Under the pieces are notes generated by a model. That model saw only the letters and a program-made list of their open reading frames with translations. It had not been told where the DNA came from and made no database searches. The translations under genes and the position numbers were made by a program. A stretch of DNA of 64,000 bases from Burkholderiaceae bacterium (GTDB taxonomy: Bacteria > Pseudomonadota > Gammaproteobacteria > Burkholderiales > Burkholderiaceae_E). Of the stretch, positions 1 through 8,408 are shown piece after piece. The stretch's first letter is position 1. Each line of letters begins with the position of its first letter. Location: NCBI GenBank assembly GCA_900299025.1, contig OMIE01000066.1:61189-125188 (forward strand), read 5' to 3'.

Positions 1-440
1 CGCTTTTTGACCAATTGATTGTTGCCGTCGCGATAAGTCGCTCCAAATCGACCTGGTTCGATTTACAAGAGCGTATGGCAATTGCTCAAGCGGTTTTTGC
101 TGGCGAGGCGAAAGTGAGAATCATTCCCTTCGAAGGCCTACTGGTCGATGTCATGCGACGAGAGTGTGCCAAGGTGGTGATTCGTGGCGTTCGGTCAGTG
201 ACTGACTTTGATTACGAAGTTCCTATGGCAGGTATGAATCGGCGCATGTTGCCAGGTATGGAGACGGTTTTCTTGCTCCCTGCCGATGACCTTGCTCATG
301 TATCGGGCAGCCTCGTTCGGGAGATCGCCAAAATGGGTGGCCCTTTTGAGCCCTTTGTTCCGGAAGAGGTTGTGCCGTGGATCAAGCAAAGGCAAAACCA
401 GCCACAAAAACTTCCGCCATCAACCCAATCCTCGGCCTAA
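1..440 (+). CDS. coaD: Phosphopantetheine adenylyltransferase, 5' end cut by window
   Basis: This is the C-terminal part of CoaD, which transfers AMP from ATP to 4'-phosphopantetheine in the fourth step of coenzyme A synthesis in the cytoplasm. The frame is open from the window edge (first whole codon at base 3), so the N-terminus with the nucleotide-binding TxGH motif lies outside. Visible family features are RGVRSVTDFDYE, which matches the conserved IRGLRxxxDFEYE block, then MNRRM and VSGSLVREIA, which matches the ISGTxVRE block near the C-terminus. A ferredoxin gene follows after 6 bases, a pairing common in betaproteobacteria. I am confident of the family; only the missing start is uncertain. 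Confidence 0.93.
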   Translation, partial: LFDQLIVAVAISRSKSTWFDLQERMAIAQAVFAGEAKVRIIPFEGLLVDVMRRECAKVVIRGVRSVTDFDYEVPMAGMNRRMLPGMETVFLLPADDLAHVSGSLVREIAKMGGPFEPFVPEEVVPWIKQRQNQPQKLPPSTQSSA

Positions 441-704
<264 letters not shown>

Positions 705-727
705 GGCCCTATGCTCGCCTGGCATTT

Positions 728-2251
728 TCAGATGGGACTCAATTCGATCGATTCAAAAATTTGGGCGCTGCGCCAGGTCTCGACTTCGTTGCGAAGGCTA
801 GCGTGACTCAAGGGGTGCTGTTCAAGCCACTGTCTTGATAATTCGATTCGAACCTGCCGCTTGCGAGCAAATAAGGCGGGCAACAATACCTCTTTACGGT
901 CTCTGCGACGGTGCAAAATAACCGACAAACGCAGGCAAAGCACCATGAGCCATTCGCGTTCTTGGCTTAAAAGCCCTTGAAGTTTGCGTAGGGAGCCCGA
1001 TTGGCCAAGTGCCAGATTGGCAAGCCGGTTTTTCTCGCTCAGTGAAAACCCGGGCATCTCAGCGTGGAGCAAGATGTAGCCAGAATGTTTGTGGTAGTCA
1101 GCCTGAGCAATCGAAAAGCCCACTTCGGCCAGTCGCGCAGCCCATCCGAGTAACATTCTTTGCGCTTGGAGTTCCTCTTGAACGCCTCTAGCGGTCTGAT
1201 CAAACAAGGCCATGGCGGTTTCTGCAACACGTTCTGCATGCTCCCGATCAACACCGTAGCGTAATTGCAAAGCGTCTACGGTGACGGCACGCATATCCTG
1301 CCCAGAACTCCGACCCAGTAAATCGTAGAGCACACCTTCACGGAGCGCTGCTGGACAGTAACGCATCGAGTCGAGATCGAATTCATCAAAAACCGCGCGC
1401 ATGACAGCAATGCCACCAGCAAGAACCGGTCTACGGTCTGCTCGAATCCCCTTCAAATCAAGCCGATCGGGATGTCCTGCCTTGATCAGGCGCCGCTGCA
1501 AGTCAGTAAGACTGTCGCGGTCGAGCATGTCGCGCTGATAGTTCAGTTGGGCGAGCTGCGTGAGCGCCTTGGCAGTTCCTGAAGTACCGACGGCATAACG
1601 CCAGCCCTTTAGACGGTACTGTGTGCCGACAGCACCAAGGCGTGTTCTTGCATAGGCGATCGCCTCGTCCATGGCATGTTTGCCAACCATCCCGTCCGGG
1701 AAAAACCGTCTGCTCAGCGACACGCAGCCTACATAGCAGGATTCAAGAGCCTCGGGCTTATAGTCCGTACCCAAAATGCATTCGGTCGACCCGCCGCCAA
1801 TGTCAACGACTAAGCGCTGCTGACCGTCACGTGGCAGATCATGCGCTGCGCCTTCGTAGATGAGTCGCGCTTCCTCAACGCCGGAGATGACTTCGATCGG
1901 AAAGCCTAGAGCGGCCTCAGCGCCATTTAAAAAATGTTTGGCGTTTGCAGCCACCCTTAAGGTGTTAGTTGCAACCACGCGTACGCGATTCGGGCCAAAA
2001 GAGCGCAAACGCTCAGCAAAGCGGTGCAGCGCCAGCAGCGCGCGCTGCTGAGAAGCCGCATCGAGATGGCCATCGGCTTGCAGTCCGGCAGCAAGCCGAA
2101 CGGTTTCTTTCAGGATATCCAAAGGGAGAATCTGAGCCCCCAGGCTCGATTGCCTTACTCTTCCGATCAGTAGCCGAAAGCTGTTGGAGCCCAGGTCAAC
2201 CGCGGCCAATAATGCTGAAGGTGATTGAATTAGCGAGGAGTGAGCAGGCAT
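728..2251 (-). CDS. ppx: Exopolyphosphatase / pppGpp phosphohydrolase family
   Basis: A 507-aa Ppx/GppA protein of the actin-like ASKHA fold, expected to remove terminal phosphates from polyphosphate. The two phosphate-binding loops are visible: AAVDLGSNSFRLLIG near residues 16-30 and VVDIGGGSTE near 148-158. The C-terminal part is the HD-like helical domain of long Ppx proteins. I chose the ATG at 2249-2251. The frame is open further upstream, but that 41-residue extension would run inside ppk and has no family similarity. The start interlocks with the ppk start (the bases CATG at 2249-2252 serve both strands). Ppk makes the polymer that Ppx degrades. Ppx and GppA cannot be separated with certainty here. 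Confidence 0.9.
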   Translation of the reverse strand: MPAHSSLIQSPSALLAAVDLGSNSFRLLIGRVRQSSLGAQILPLDILKETVRLAAGLQADGHLDAASQQRALLALHRFAERLRSFGPNRVRVVATNTLRVAANAKHFLNGAEAALGFPIEVISGVEEARLIYEGAAHDLPRDGQQRLVVDIGGGSTECILGTDYKPEALESCYVGCVSLSRRFFPDGMVGKHAMDEAIAYARTRLGAVGTQYRLKGWRYAVGTSGTAKALTQLAQLNYQRDMLDRDSLTDLQRRLIKAGHPDRLDLKGIRADRRPVLAGGIAVMRAVFDEFDLDSMRYCPAALREGVLYDLLGRSSGQDMRAVTVDALQLRYGVDREHAERVAETAMALFDQTARGVQEELQAQRMLLGWAARLAEVGFSIAQADYHKHSGYILLHAEMPGFSLSEKNRLANLALGQSGSLRKLQGLLSQEREWLMVLCLRLSVILHRRRDRKEVLLPALFARKRQVRIELSRQWLEQHPLSHASLRNEVETWRSAQIFESIELSPI

Positions 2252-4478
2252 GGATAGTGAGAACAGTGGTACCTCGGCAAGCAAGCCTAGAACCGCAAAG
2301 CGAAAAGCCACGCCGCAAGCCGGCAAGGCACGCACAACAGGCGCAAGGCTAGCCGGTGCTGGCCAGAAGGGCAAATCAAGCCTTCAACAAAGCATTCGTG
2401 CGCGACAAGACCCCTTTGTAAATCGCGAACTGTCCTTGCTCGCTTTCAACGAACGAGTGCTAGCTCAAGCCGAAGATACGAAGGTGCCTTTGCTCGAGCG
2501 ACTGCGTTATCTCACGATTGTTTCGAACAATCTCGATGAATTCTTTGAGATTCGGGTTGCTGAGCTTAAGCAACTCGCAGAAAGTCCGAGTGCAAGCTTG
2601 GAGATCTTGCAAACCCTTGCTGCCGTTCAGCTTCGCGCGCGAGCGCTTGTACGCCGGCAGTATGGACTCTTGAACCGAGAACTCCTGCCACGGTTGCGCG
2701 AGCAAGGTGTTGTGATTCACTTAAGCGAAGAGTGGAGCCCAAGCCAGCGCGAATGGGCAGAGCAATTTTTTCACAGTGAGGTCGAGCCGCTTTTAACGCC
2801 AATTGCACTTGACCCCGTGCACCCGTTTCCACGCGTGCTCAATAAGTCACTGAATTTTGTTGTTGACTTAGATGGTCGCGACGCCTTTGGCCGCGATGTT
2901 CACATTGCTATTGTTCAGGCGCCAAGAGCTTTACCAAGGGTCTTGCCAGTACCCAGGGAAATCTCTGGGCATCCGCATGGCTTGATGCTGCTCACTTCGG
3001 TGGTTCAAGGCTTTATGCATCGACTTTTTCCAGGGCTTAAGGTTGTTAGTTCACATCAGTTCAGGGTCACGCGAAATAGTGATTTGTATGTTGATGATGA
3101 AGAAGTCACCGATCTGAAGGCGGCTTTGCAAGATGAATTGGTGCAACGTCACTTTGGTGATGCGGTCAGAATCGAGGTTTCCGCGGCTTGTCCTGAACCC
3201 TTAAAACAGCGTTTGCGTGGAGAGTACAAACTCGAACTCGAAGACCTTTATCCGGTGGAAGGCCCCGTCAATTTGGTTCGATTGCAGCAGGTCATCGAAC
3301 TCGTTGATCGACCTGATATGAAATTTGCATCGTTCCAGCCTGCGTGGCCCAAGGCAGTGTCAGCAAGTCGCAATCAGCTCTTTGATGCGATTCGCGGACG
3401 CGATTTGCTTTTGCATCACCCCTACGAAAGCTTTGAGCCTGTACAGCGGTTTTTGAGCAGTGCCGCAACCGATCCACATGTTGTAGCGATTAAGCAAACC
3501 GTGTATCGAACAGGTGCAGACTCCGTGCTGATGGCTTCATTGATTGAAGCAGCGCGTCGAGGCAAGGAAGTCACCGTTGTCCTTGAGTTAATGGCGCGGT
3601 TCGACGAGGAAACAAATATGCAATGGGCTTCGCGCCTTGAGGCCGTCGGTGCCCATGTGGTTTATGGTGTGGTAGGCCACAAAACCCACGCTAAGATGGC
3701 TATGGTCATTCGGCGAGAGGGCCGGCAACTTGTTCGCTATGTCCATCTTGGTACCGGCAACTACCACCCAAGGACAGCAAAGGTTTATGAAGACTTTGGC
3801 CTACTCACTGCACATCCCGGGATTTGCGCCGATGTGCATGAAGTTTTCCGCAGACTCACTGGTTTGGGGCAGGCAGAAACGCTAAGGCATTTGGCACAGG
3901 CGCCATTTACCTTGATGCCTATGGTGCTCGATTCGATTGCCCGTGAGATCAAGCATGCGCGCGAGGGAAAAAAGGCAATGGTTCGGGCGAAGTTAAACGC
4001 CTTGATTGATCCTGAGGTGATCGAGGCCTTGTATGAAGCGAGTCAGGCCGGTGTTGAGGTCGAGTTGATTATCCGAGGTGTTTGCGCCTTGAGGCCAGGG
4101 GTGAAGGGGCTTTCAGAAAATATTCGGGTTTGCTCGGTTATTGGTCGATTTTTAGAACATAGTCGAATCTATTATTTTTATAATAATGGTATCGATGATG
4201 TATGGCTATCGTCAGCTGACTGGATGCAACGTAATTTGAGAAGACGCGTTGAAATCGCCTTTCCCATACTCGATTCGGCTGCTAAGAGGCGCGTGATTGA
4301 TGAGGGTTTGCTTGTTCATTTCGATGAGAATCCGAGTGCCTGGGAGATGGATGCTGACGGTGACTATCAACGCCAGGCGCAAGACGGACCGACCGATGCT
4401 TTGCGTTTGATACAAGGTTCGCAAAGCGAATCGCAAAATCAATTGCTAAAACGATTAAGTGAATTTAGCGAAACTTGA
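2250..4478 (+). CDS. ppk: Polyphosphate kinase 1
   Basis: A 742-aa PPK1 that polymerises the gamma-phosphate of ATP into polyphosphate. After a basic, low-complexity N-terminal tail of about 50 residues (rich in Lys, Ala and Ser) comes the conserved DPFVNRELSLLAFNERVL. The catalytic histidine predicted to be phosphorylated is in GHKTHAKM near residue 480, followed by YVHLGTGNYHPRTAKVYED. The second active-site histidine is in LEHSRIYYF near residue 636. The family is usually about 690 aa; the extra length is the N-terminal tail. The start ATG at 2250 overlaps the divergent ppx start codon by two bases. No other ATG precedes the conserved region, but a rarer start codon inside the tail is possible. 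Confidence 0.95.
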   Translation: MDSENSGTSASKPRTAKRKATPQAGKARTTGARLAGAGQKGKSSLQQSIRARQDPFVNRELSLLAFNERVLAQAEDTKVPLLERLRYLTIVSNNLDEFFEIRVAELKQLAESPSASLEILQTLAAVQLRARALVRRQYGLLNRELLPRLREQGVVIHLSEEWSPSQREWAEQFFHSEVEPLLTPIALDPVHPFPRVLNKSLNFVVDLDGRDAFGRDVHIAIVQAPRALPRVLPVPREISGHPHGLMLLTSVVQGFMHRLFPGLKVVSSHQFRVTRNSDLYVDDEEVTDLKAALQDELVQRHFGDAVRIEVSAACPEPLKQRLRGEYKLELEDLYPVEGPVNLVRLQQVIELVDRPDMKFASFQPAWPKAVSASRNQLFDAIRGRDLLLHHPYESFEPVQRFLSSAATDPHVVAIKQTVYRTGADSVLMASLIEAARRGKEVTVVLELMARFDEETNMQWASRLEAVGAHVVYGVVGHKTHAKMAMVIRREGRQLVRYVHLGTGNYHPRTAKVYEDFGLLTAHPGICADVHEVFRRLTGLGQAETLRHLAQAPFTLMPMVLDSIAREIKHAREGKKAMVRAKLNALIDPEVIEALYEASQAGVEVELIIRGVCALRPGVKGLSENIRVCSVIGRFLEHSRIYYFYNNGIDDVWLSSADWMQRNLRRRVEIAFPILDSAAKRRVIDEGLLVHFDENPSAWEMDADGDYQRQAQDGPTDALRLIQGSQSESQNQLLKRLSEFSET

Positions 4479-4502
4479 GGTAGCGGTCGTTTGCGCTGTA
4501 TG

Positions 4503-4520
4503 TTGGTTTGTCGCAACCAA
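4503..4520 (+). terminator. Small inverted repeat after ppk
   Basis: TTGGTT and AACCAA form a perfect 6-bp stem around a 6-base loop, 24 bases after the ppk stop. There is no run of T afterwards, so it would be a weak terminator at best and may be chance. Confidence 0.2.
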
Positions 4521-4585
4521 AGCTTGAGCATCAGACTAAGGTTTGATAGAAAGTTACTTCGATCTGCTAAGTTCCGATCTAAATC

Positions 4586-4990
4586 ATGAAATCGTTTCCT
4601 TTAATGCAAGGCAAAAATCTTGCCGGGCTGGGTGTTACACTCACCCCGGCGTTAGCCTTTGCCTCCGAAGCGGCCTTCAACCCACTTGAGTGGGCGGGTG
4701 GCATTTTGGTGATCGGGCTTGTCGTGGTGTCGGTCGGTTTTATCGCGGAAGCGTCGGGTGAGGCGCTTGACGCTGGGCTAAAAGCTGTCGGTTATCAAAA
4801 GAAACCTTCGCGTGAAGAAGTCATCAAGCGAGAAGAGGCCTTGCGCAAAGAAGGTGCCAAAGCTGAAGCTGCCAAACATGCTCCTGCAGTGCCTGCTGTA
4901 GCAACCACCTCAGCGCTCGAGCAATTGCAACTTGCACAGGCCGCTCAGGCCGAGGGCGAGGACCTCGAACCCATCGACGATAAGGCCTAG
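4586..4990 (+). CDS. Unrecognised small membrane protein
   Basis: I do not recognise this 134-aa protein. Residues 10-28 are mildly hydrophobic and end in ALAFASEA, which could be a signal peptide with an AxA-type cleavage site. Residues 37-56 (AGGILVIGLVVVSVGFIAEA) form a clear transmembrane helix. The C-terminal half is polar, with a charged helix rich in Glu and Lys at 72-100, then an Ala/Gln/Pro-rich acidic tail ending in DLEPIDDKA. The picture is a single-pass protein with a soluble tail. It stands alone after ppk in the same direction with a 107-base gap. No homologue comes to mind and I assign no function. Confidence 0.6.
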   Translation: MKSFPLMQGKNLAGLGVTLTPALAFASEAAFNPLEWAGGILVIGLVVVSVGFIAEASGEALDAGLKAVGYQKKPSREEVIKREEALRKEGAKAEAAKHAPAVPAVATTSALEQLQLAQAAQAEGEDLEPIDDKA

Positions 4991-5205
4991 AAAATAGTCT
5001 TCCTTAAGGCCTTGAGGATATCGGCCGGCACGAGGGGCAATCGGTTCTGTAAAATATGGGCTCCTTGAATTGAGAGGGCCATGAACAGCCTTCAGCCATT
5101 GAGTCAAAGATGCCCTACGTCAATATATGTCGATCCAGCTTAAAGCTCATCAAGGGTCAGCTTAAATGTTTCTGGGCAGAACGCGCATCGGCAATGGCGC
5201 TCTGC

Positions 5206-5556
5206 TCAAGGTCGTCTTCTGAAAGCTAGATCAGCTCGATCGACAATCGCAGCGGCAAGAACATGCCGATCATCCTTATCCGGTAATTGCAGGCTTGGCC
5301 CAATCGCTGCGATACCGTCTTCGGACACTTCCCAATCAGGAACGGCGAGCCGCATTTGCGCCTGACGGTTAGTAATCTGTTGTTGCTTATCGGGTAATTT
5401 CTGAGTGAGGTGACCCATCCATTCATCTTCGATACGCCGACTCCACTTTGCAGCAAACAACCCCCGAGTGCATAAAGACATCAGAGCATCCGTCTTCAAC
5501 ATTCCAAAAAAGACGCATGCATCGATAATTGCAGTGCAACGGACGTGGCCAGCCAT
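5206..5556 (-). CDS. PIN-domain ribonuclease toxin, C-terminally truncated
   Basis: A 116-aa PIN-fold protein resembling the toxin half of type II systems. The first acidic residue is D12 in AIIDACVFF. E43 and E45 lie in RRIEDEW, and LPDKDDRHVLAAAI (D93, D95, D96) is the hallmark C-terminal block. In relatives known to me this block is followed by a strand and a TFN...DFP segment with a further conserved acidic residue. Here the protein stops after only about 12 more residues (ADLAFRRRP), and I found no continuation in the other frames. It may therefore be inactive. The ATG overlaps the antitoxin stop (TGATG, one shared base), which points to translational coupling. Confidence 0.75.
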   Translation of the reverse strand: MAGHVRCTAIIDACVFFGMLKTDALMSLCTRGLFAAKWSRRIEDEWMGHLTQKLPDKQQQITNRQAQMRLAVPDWEVSEDGIAAIGPSLQLPDKDDRHVLAAAIVDRADLAFRRRP

Positions 5557-6023
5557 CAGTAATCGCCGAGTTCAACTGACAACTTCGACAAATTCTCCAA
5601 GGCTGCCTCATGGCCTGCATGCATACTTTCTGCGTACTCAATCAGGTCGCTGAGCAAAACCCTGCGGTGAGACCCGACCTTGCGATGGGGAATCCGCCCA
5701 GCGTCGATCTCCTTAATCACGAAGGGGCGGGAAACATTAAGAAAATTTGCCGCCTCTACTGTCGTGAGCTCCTGCTTTTCAGGCATCAGTGCGATCGGCC
5801 GCCCCTCGCTCATCAGGCCCAGCAACTGGCCGATAAGGCGTAGGGACGCCGGGGGGAGTTCAATCGGGGGAAGGTCTCCAGCTTCGCTCTCGAGTTTGAT
5901 TTTTACGGCCTTGGATCGATCCAAGGCCTCCATGATGCAGCGCTGCGCAACACGCGCCAACTCCATATCTTGCCTAGATGGAGAGGCAGCAACCGACTCT
6001 CGTTCTCTCTTCACAGTAGTCAT
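5556..6023 (-). CDS. Excisionase-fold (MerR-like HTH) antitoxin
   Basis: A 155-aa DNA-binding protein, the probable antitoxin and autorepressor of the PIN toxin that follows. Residues about 85-131 form the helix-turn-helix of the excisionase/HTH_17 family: ELTTVEAANFLNVSRP, then FVIKEIDAGRIP and KVGSHRRVLLSDLIEY. The N-terminal half contains LPPASLRLIGQLLGLMSEG, often seen in antitoxins of this type. I chose the ATG at 6021-6023 because GGAG lies nine bases upstream. A longer frame from 6050 has no such site. It overlaps the toxin start by one base. A promoter with tandem repeats lies upstream at 6089-6117. Confidence 0.8.
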   Translation of the reverse strand: MTTVKRERESVAASPSRQDMELARVAQRCIMEALDRSKAVKIKLESEAGDLPPIELPPASLRLIGQLLGLMSEGRPIALMPEKQELTTVEAANFLNVSRPFVIKEIDAGRIPHRKVGSHRRVLLSDLIEYAESMHAGHEAALENLSKLSVELGDY

Positions 6024-6061
6024 TTTGTAATACTCCGTAGAGCCCCCCATCTATGCGGGGG

Positions 6062-6079
6062 AATGTGGCCCAATGTGGC
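6062..6079. repeat. 8-bp direct repeat AATGTGGC, period 10
   Basis: Two exact copies at 6062-6069 and 6072-6079 lie between the predicted -10 box of the antitoxin promoter and the gene. The one-helical-turn spacing suits an operator for the HTH antitoxin, but binding is inferred only. Confidence 0.45.
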
Positions 6080-6088
6080 TATACGTGT

Positions 6089-6117
6089 ATTAAACGCAAT
6101 AAGTGCATTAAATGCAA
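6089..6117 (-). promoter_or_regulatory. Predicted promoter/operator of the toxin-antitoxin pair
   Basis: On the minus strand TTGCAT (6112-6117) and TTTAAT (6089-6094) are separated by 17 bases, a sigma-70-like arrangement (3/6 and 5/6 matches to consensus). Each box lies inside one copy of an imperfect direct repeat, ATTAAACGCAA at 6089-6099 and ATTAAATGCAA at 6107-6117 on the plus strand, with period 18 and one mismatch. A repressor bound to the repeats would cover both promoter boxes, as expected for an autoregulated system. Confidence 0.5.
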
Positions 6118-6270
6118 GAGGGTGTTGCGTGGCCATCCCTATTGGCTGTCTCTTTGGGCTTTTGCGCCCGAAGAGAGAGGCCACTTACCCCACGTTTTGG
6201 GGCGCGTTCAGGGGCTGGGCTTGGGGCATCTTCATTACCTTGAAACCCGCTCTCTGTCTTGTTCTTGCTT

Positions 6271-7365
6271 TTAGACGTTGAACCGAAAGTGCATCACATC
6301 ACCGTCTTTAACCGGGTAGTCCTTGCCTTCTAAGCGCATCTTCCCGGCCTCTTTGGCGCCGCTTTCGCCCTTGTAGTGCACGAAGTCTGCATAGGCAATG
6401 GTTTCGGCGCGGATAAAGCCGCGTTCGAAATCGGTGTGAATGACCCCCGCGGCCTGAGGAGCGGTATAGCCCTTACGAATCGTCCAGGCGCGGACTTCTT
6501 TCACGCCTGCCGTGAAGTAAGTTTGTAGCCCTAGCAGGTTAAAGGCCGCACGAATCACCCGGTTAAGCCCGGGTTCTGTCATGCCCATATCGGCGAGAAA
6601 CACCGTCTTGTCTTCATCGCTCATATCGGCAATCTCAGCTTCGATTGCTGCACAAATAGGTACGACGACCGAGCCCTCTGACTGAGCAAGTGCCATGACG
6701 CGTTCAAGATGCGGGTTGTCCTTAAAGCCATCATCTCTGACATTGGCTACATACATTGTCGGTTTTGCAGTGATTAGACAAAGCGGCTTGAGTAAGGCCT
6801 TTTCCTCATCATAAAGGTCAATAGAGCGCACGGGCTTTGCCTCATTGAGCACGGGCAGGCACTTTTCAAGCACTTGTACGAGTCGCATGGCTTCTTTATC
6901 GCCGCCTGAGCGTGCCACTTTGGCGTAGCGAAGCAAAGCCTTGTCGACTGTTGCCATATCTGCGAGCGCAAGCTCGGTATTGATCACTTCGATATCTGAT
7001 AGAGGATCTACCCGCCCCGAAACATGCACAACATTGTTGTCTTCAAAGCAGCGCACCACATGGACCACTGCATCGGTTTCACGGATATTGGCAAGAAACT
7101 GATTGCCCAAGCCCTCGCCCTTGCTTGCGCCAGCAACCAGGCCAGCGATGTCGACAAACTCAACCGTGGCCGGTAAAACCCGCTCGGGCTTTACGATGGT
7201 AGCGAGTGCTTCTAAGCGCTCATCAGGTACTTCTACGATGCCCACATTGGGTTCAATCGTGCAGAAGGGGTAGTTTTCCGCGGCGATACCCGCCTTGGTA
7301 AGCGCATTAAAAAGCGTGGACTTACCAACGTTTGGTAGTCCGACAATCCCACATTGAAGAGCCAT
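6271..7365 (-). CDS. ychF: Redox/ribosome-associated ATPase of the Obg family
   Basis: A 364-aa YchF/OLA1 protein, a P-loop NTPase that prefers ATP and associates with ribosomes. The P-loop GLPNVGKST is at residues 9-17. Switch II is seen in [21 protein letters not shown], followed by the coiled region and a C-terminal TGS domain containing [16 protein letters not shown] and [18 protein letters not shown]. The length matches the family. The gene is divergent from the 5'-nucleotidase gene with 62 bases between starts. In many betaproteobacteria it sits close to pth, as it does here in a looser form. Confidence 0.95.
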   Translation of the reverse strand: MALQCGIVGLPNVGKSTLFNALTKAGIAAENYPFCTIEPNVGIVEVPDERLEALATIVKPERVLPATVEFVDIAGLVAGASKGEGLGNQFLANIRETDAVVHVVRCFEDNNVVHVSGRVDPLSDIEVINTELALADMATVDKALLRYAKVARSGGDKEAMRLVQVLEKCLPVLNEAKPVRSIDLYDEEKALLKPLCLITAKPTMYVANVRDDGFKDNPHLERVMALAQSEGSVVVPICAAIEAEIADMSDEDKTVFLADMGMTEPGLNRVIRAAFNLLGLQTYFTAGVKEVRAWTIRKGYTAPQAAGVIHTDFERGFIRAETIAYADFVHYKGESGAKEAGKMRLEGKDYPVKDGDVMHFRFNV

Positions 7366-7427
7366 AAAGCCTGCTTTCTTGTCGAAAAAAATCCATGAAC
7401 CGAGCTGCTGAAGTATAGTCGTTCATC

Positions 7428-8360
7428 ATGCTGAGCTTAGATAACAAGTTAGTCGTTGCCTTATCGTCGAGGGCGGTGTTTGACTTCGAGGAAGAAAACC
7501 GCATCTTTGAACAAAGCGATGACCGCGCTTATCGCGCACTCCAACGCGAACGCCTTGATAAGGCTGCCAAGCCTGGCGTGGCCTTCGCTTTGGTCAGAAA
7601 ACTGCTCGCCTTCGATCCTGATCAAACGCCGGATGCGCAAAGGCGGGTCGAAGTCGTGGTGGTCTCGCGCAACGATCCTGTTTCAGGGATGCGGGTTTTT
7701 CGCTCGGCGCAGCAAATGGGCCTGCGCCTTGAGCGAGGGGTGTTTACTAGAGGCAGAAGGCCCTGGCCTTATCTTGAGCCCTTAAAGGCCAACCTCTTTT
7801 TGTCGGCTAATGAGCAAGATGTGCGTGAAGCGCTTGAAGCTGGTTTCCCGGCTGCGCGGGTTTTCCCGAGTTCAGTACAAGCCTCAGTGGCCCATCCCGA
7901 TGAATTACGGATTGCCTTTGATGGTGATGCGGTGCTGTTTTCCGATGAAAGCGAGCAGGTTTTTCAACGCGAGGGTTTGGGTGCCTTTCAGGCCCATGAG
8001 CGTGAACATGCCGCGCGTCCGCTTCCGGGTGGACCCTTTAAGCCCTTACTAGAAGCACTCCATCGCTTACAAGCAGATGGTCATAGCGCCATGCGCGTGC
8101 GAACAGCATTGGTCACAGCCCGCAGTGCACCAGCCCACGAGCGGGCCATTCGCACATTGCTCGATTGGGGCGTTGAGGTGGATGAAGCGATGTTTTTAGG
8201 TGGTCTCGACAAAGGCGGCTTTTTGAAGGCTTTTGAACCAGACTTCTTTTTTGATGATCAAACAGGTCATTGCGAGTCAGCTGCCCGGGTTGCGCCTGCC
8301 GGGCATGTGATTTCGGGTGTTGCAAATCGGAAGCAAAGTGACACGCCCCATGAAAGCTGA
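7428..8360 (+). CDS. Cytosolic 5'-nucleotidase (NT5C1-like family)
   Basis: A 310-aa protein of the 5'-nucleotidase family related to animal cytosolic 5'-nucleotidase I, expected to dephosphorylate nucleoside monophosphates in the cytoplasm. Supporting features are VVALSSRAVFDFEEENRIF at the N-terminus (family HAD-like motif with D at DFEEEN), VVVVSRNDP, IAFDGDAVLFSDESE in the middle and VEVDEAMFLGGLDKGGFL followed by FFDDQTGHCE near the C-terminus. It is a single gene with no evident operon partner. A possible -10 hexamer TATAGT lies at 7414-7419, but I see no good -35. Substrate preference cannot be read from the sequence. Confidence 0.85.
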   Translation: MLSLDNKLVVALSSRAVFDFEEENRIFEQSDDRAYRALQRERLDKAAKPGVAFALVRKLLAFDPDQTPDAQRRVEVVVVSRNDPVSGMRVFRSAQQMGLRLERGVFTRGRRPWPYLEPLKANLFLSANEQDVREALEAGFPAARVFPSSVQASVAHPDELRIAFDGDAVLFSDESEQVFQREGLGAFQAHEREHAARPLPGGPFKPLLEALHRLQADGHSAMRVRTALVTARSAPAHERAIRTLLDWGVEVDEAMFLGGLDKGGFLKAFEPDFFFDDQTGHCESAARVAPAGHVISGVANRKQSDTPHES

Positions 8361-8408
8361 AGTTTGAGTTCAGCAAGCTTGCTTGTTGGTGGGCCCATCG
8401 GCCGCTAT

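Noticed and set aside
2252..2374. 41-residue N-terminal extension of ppx
   Set aside because: It would overlap ppk completely and has no similarity to Ppx proteins; the ATG at 2251 gives the normal length.
4910..5107. 65-codon minus-strand frame at the end of the unrecognised membrane protein
   Set aside because: It overlaps the end of a more convincing gene, lacks a ribosome site and has no recognisable feature.
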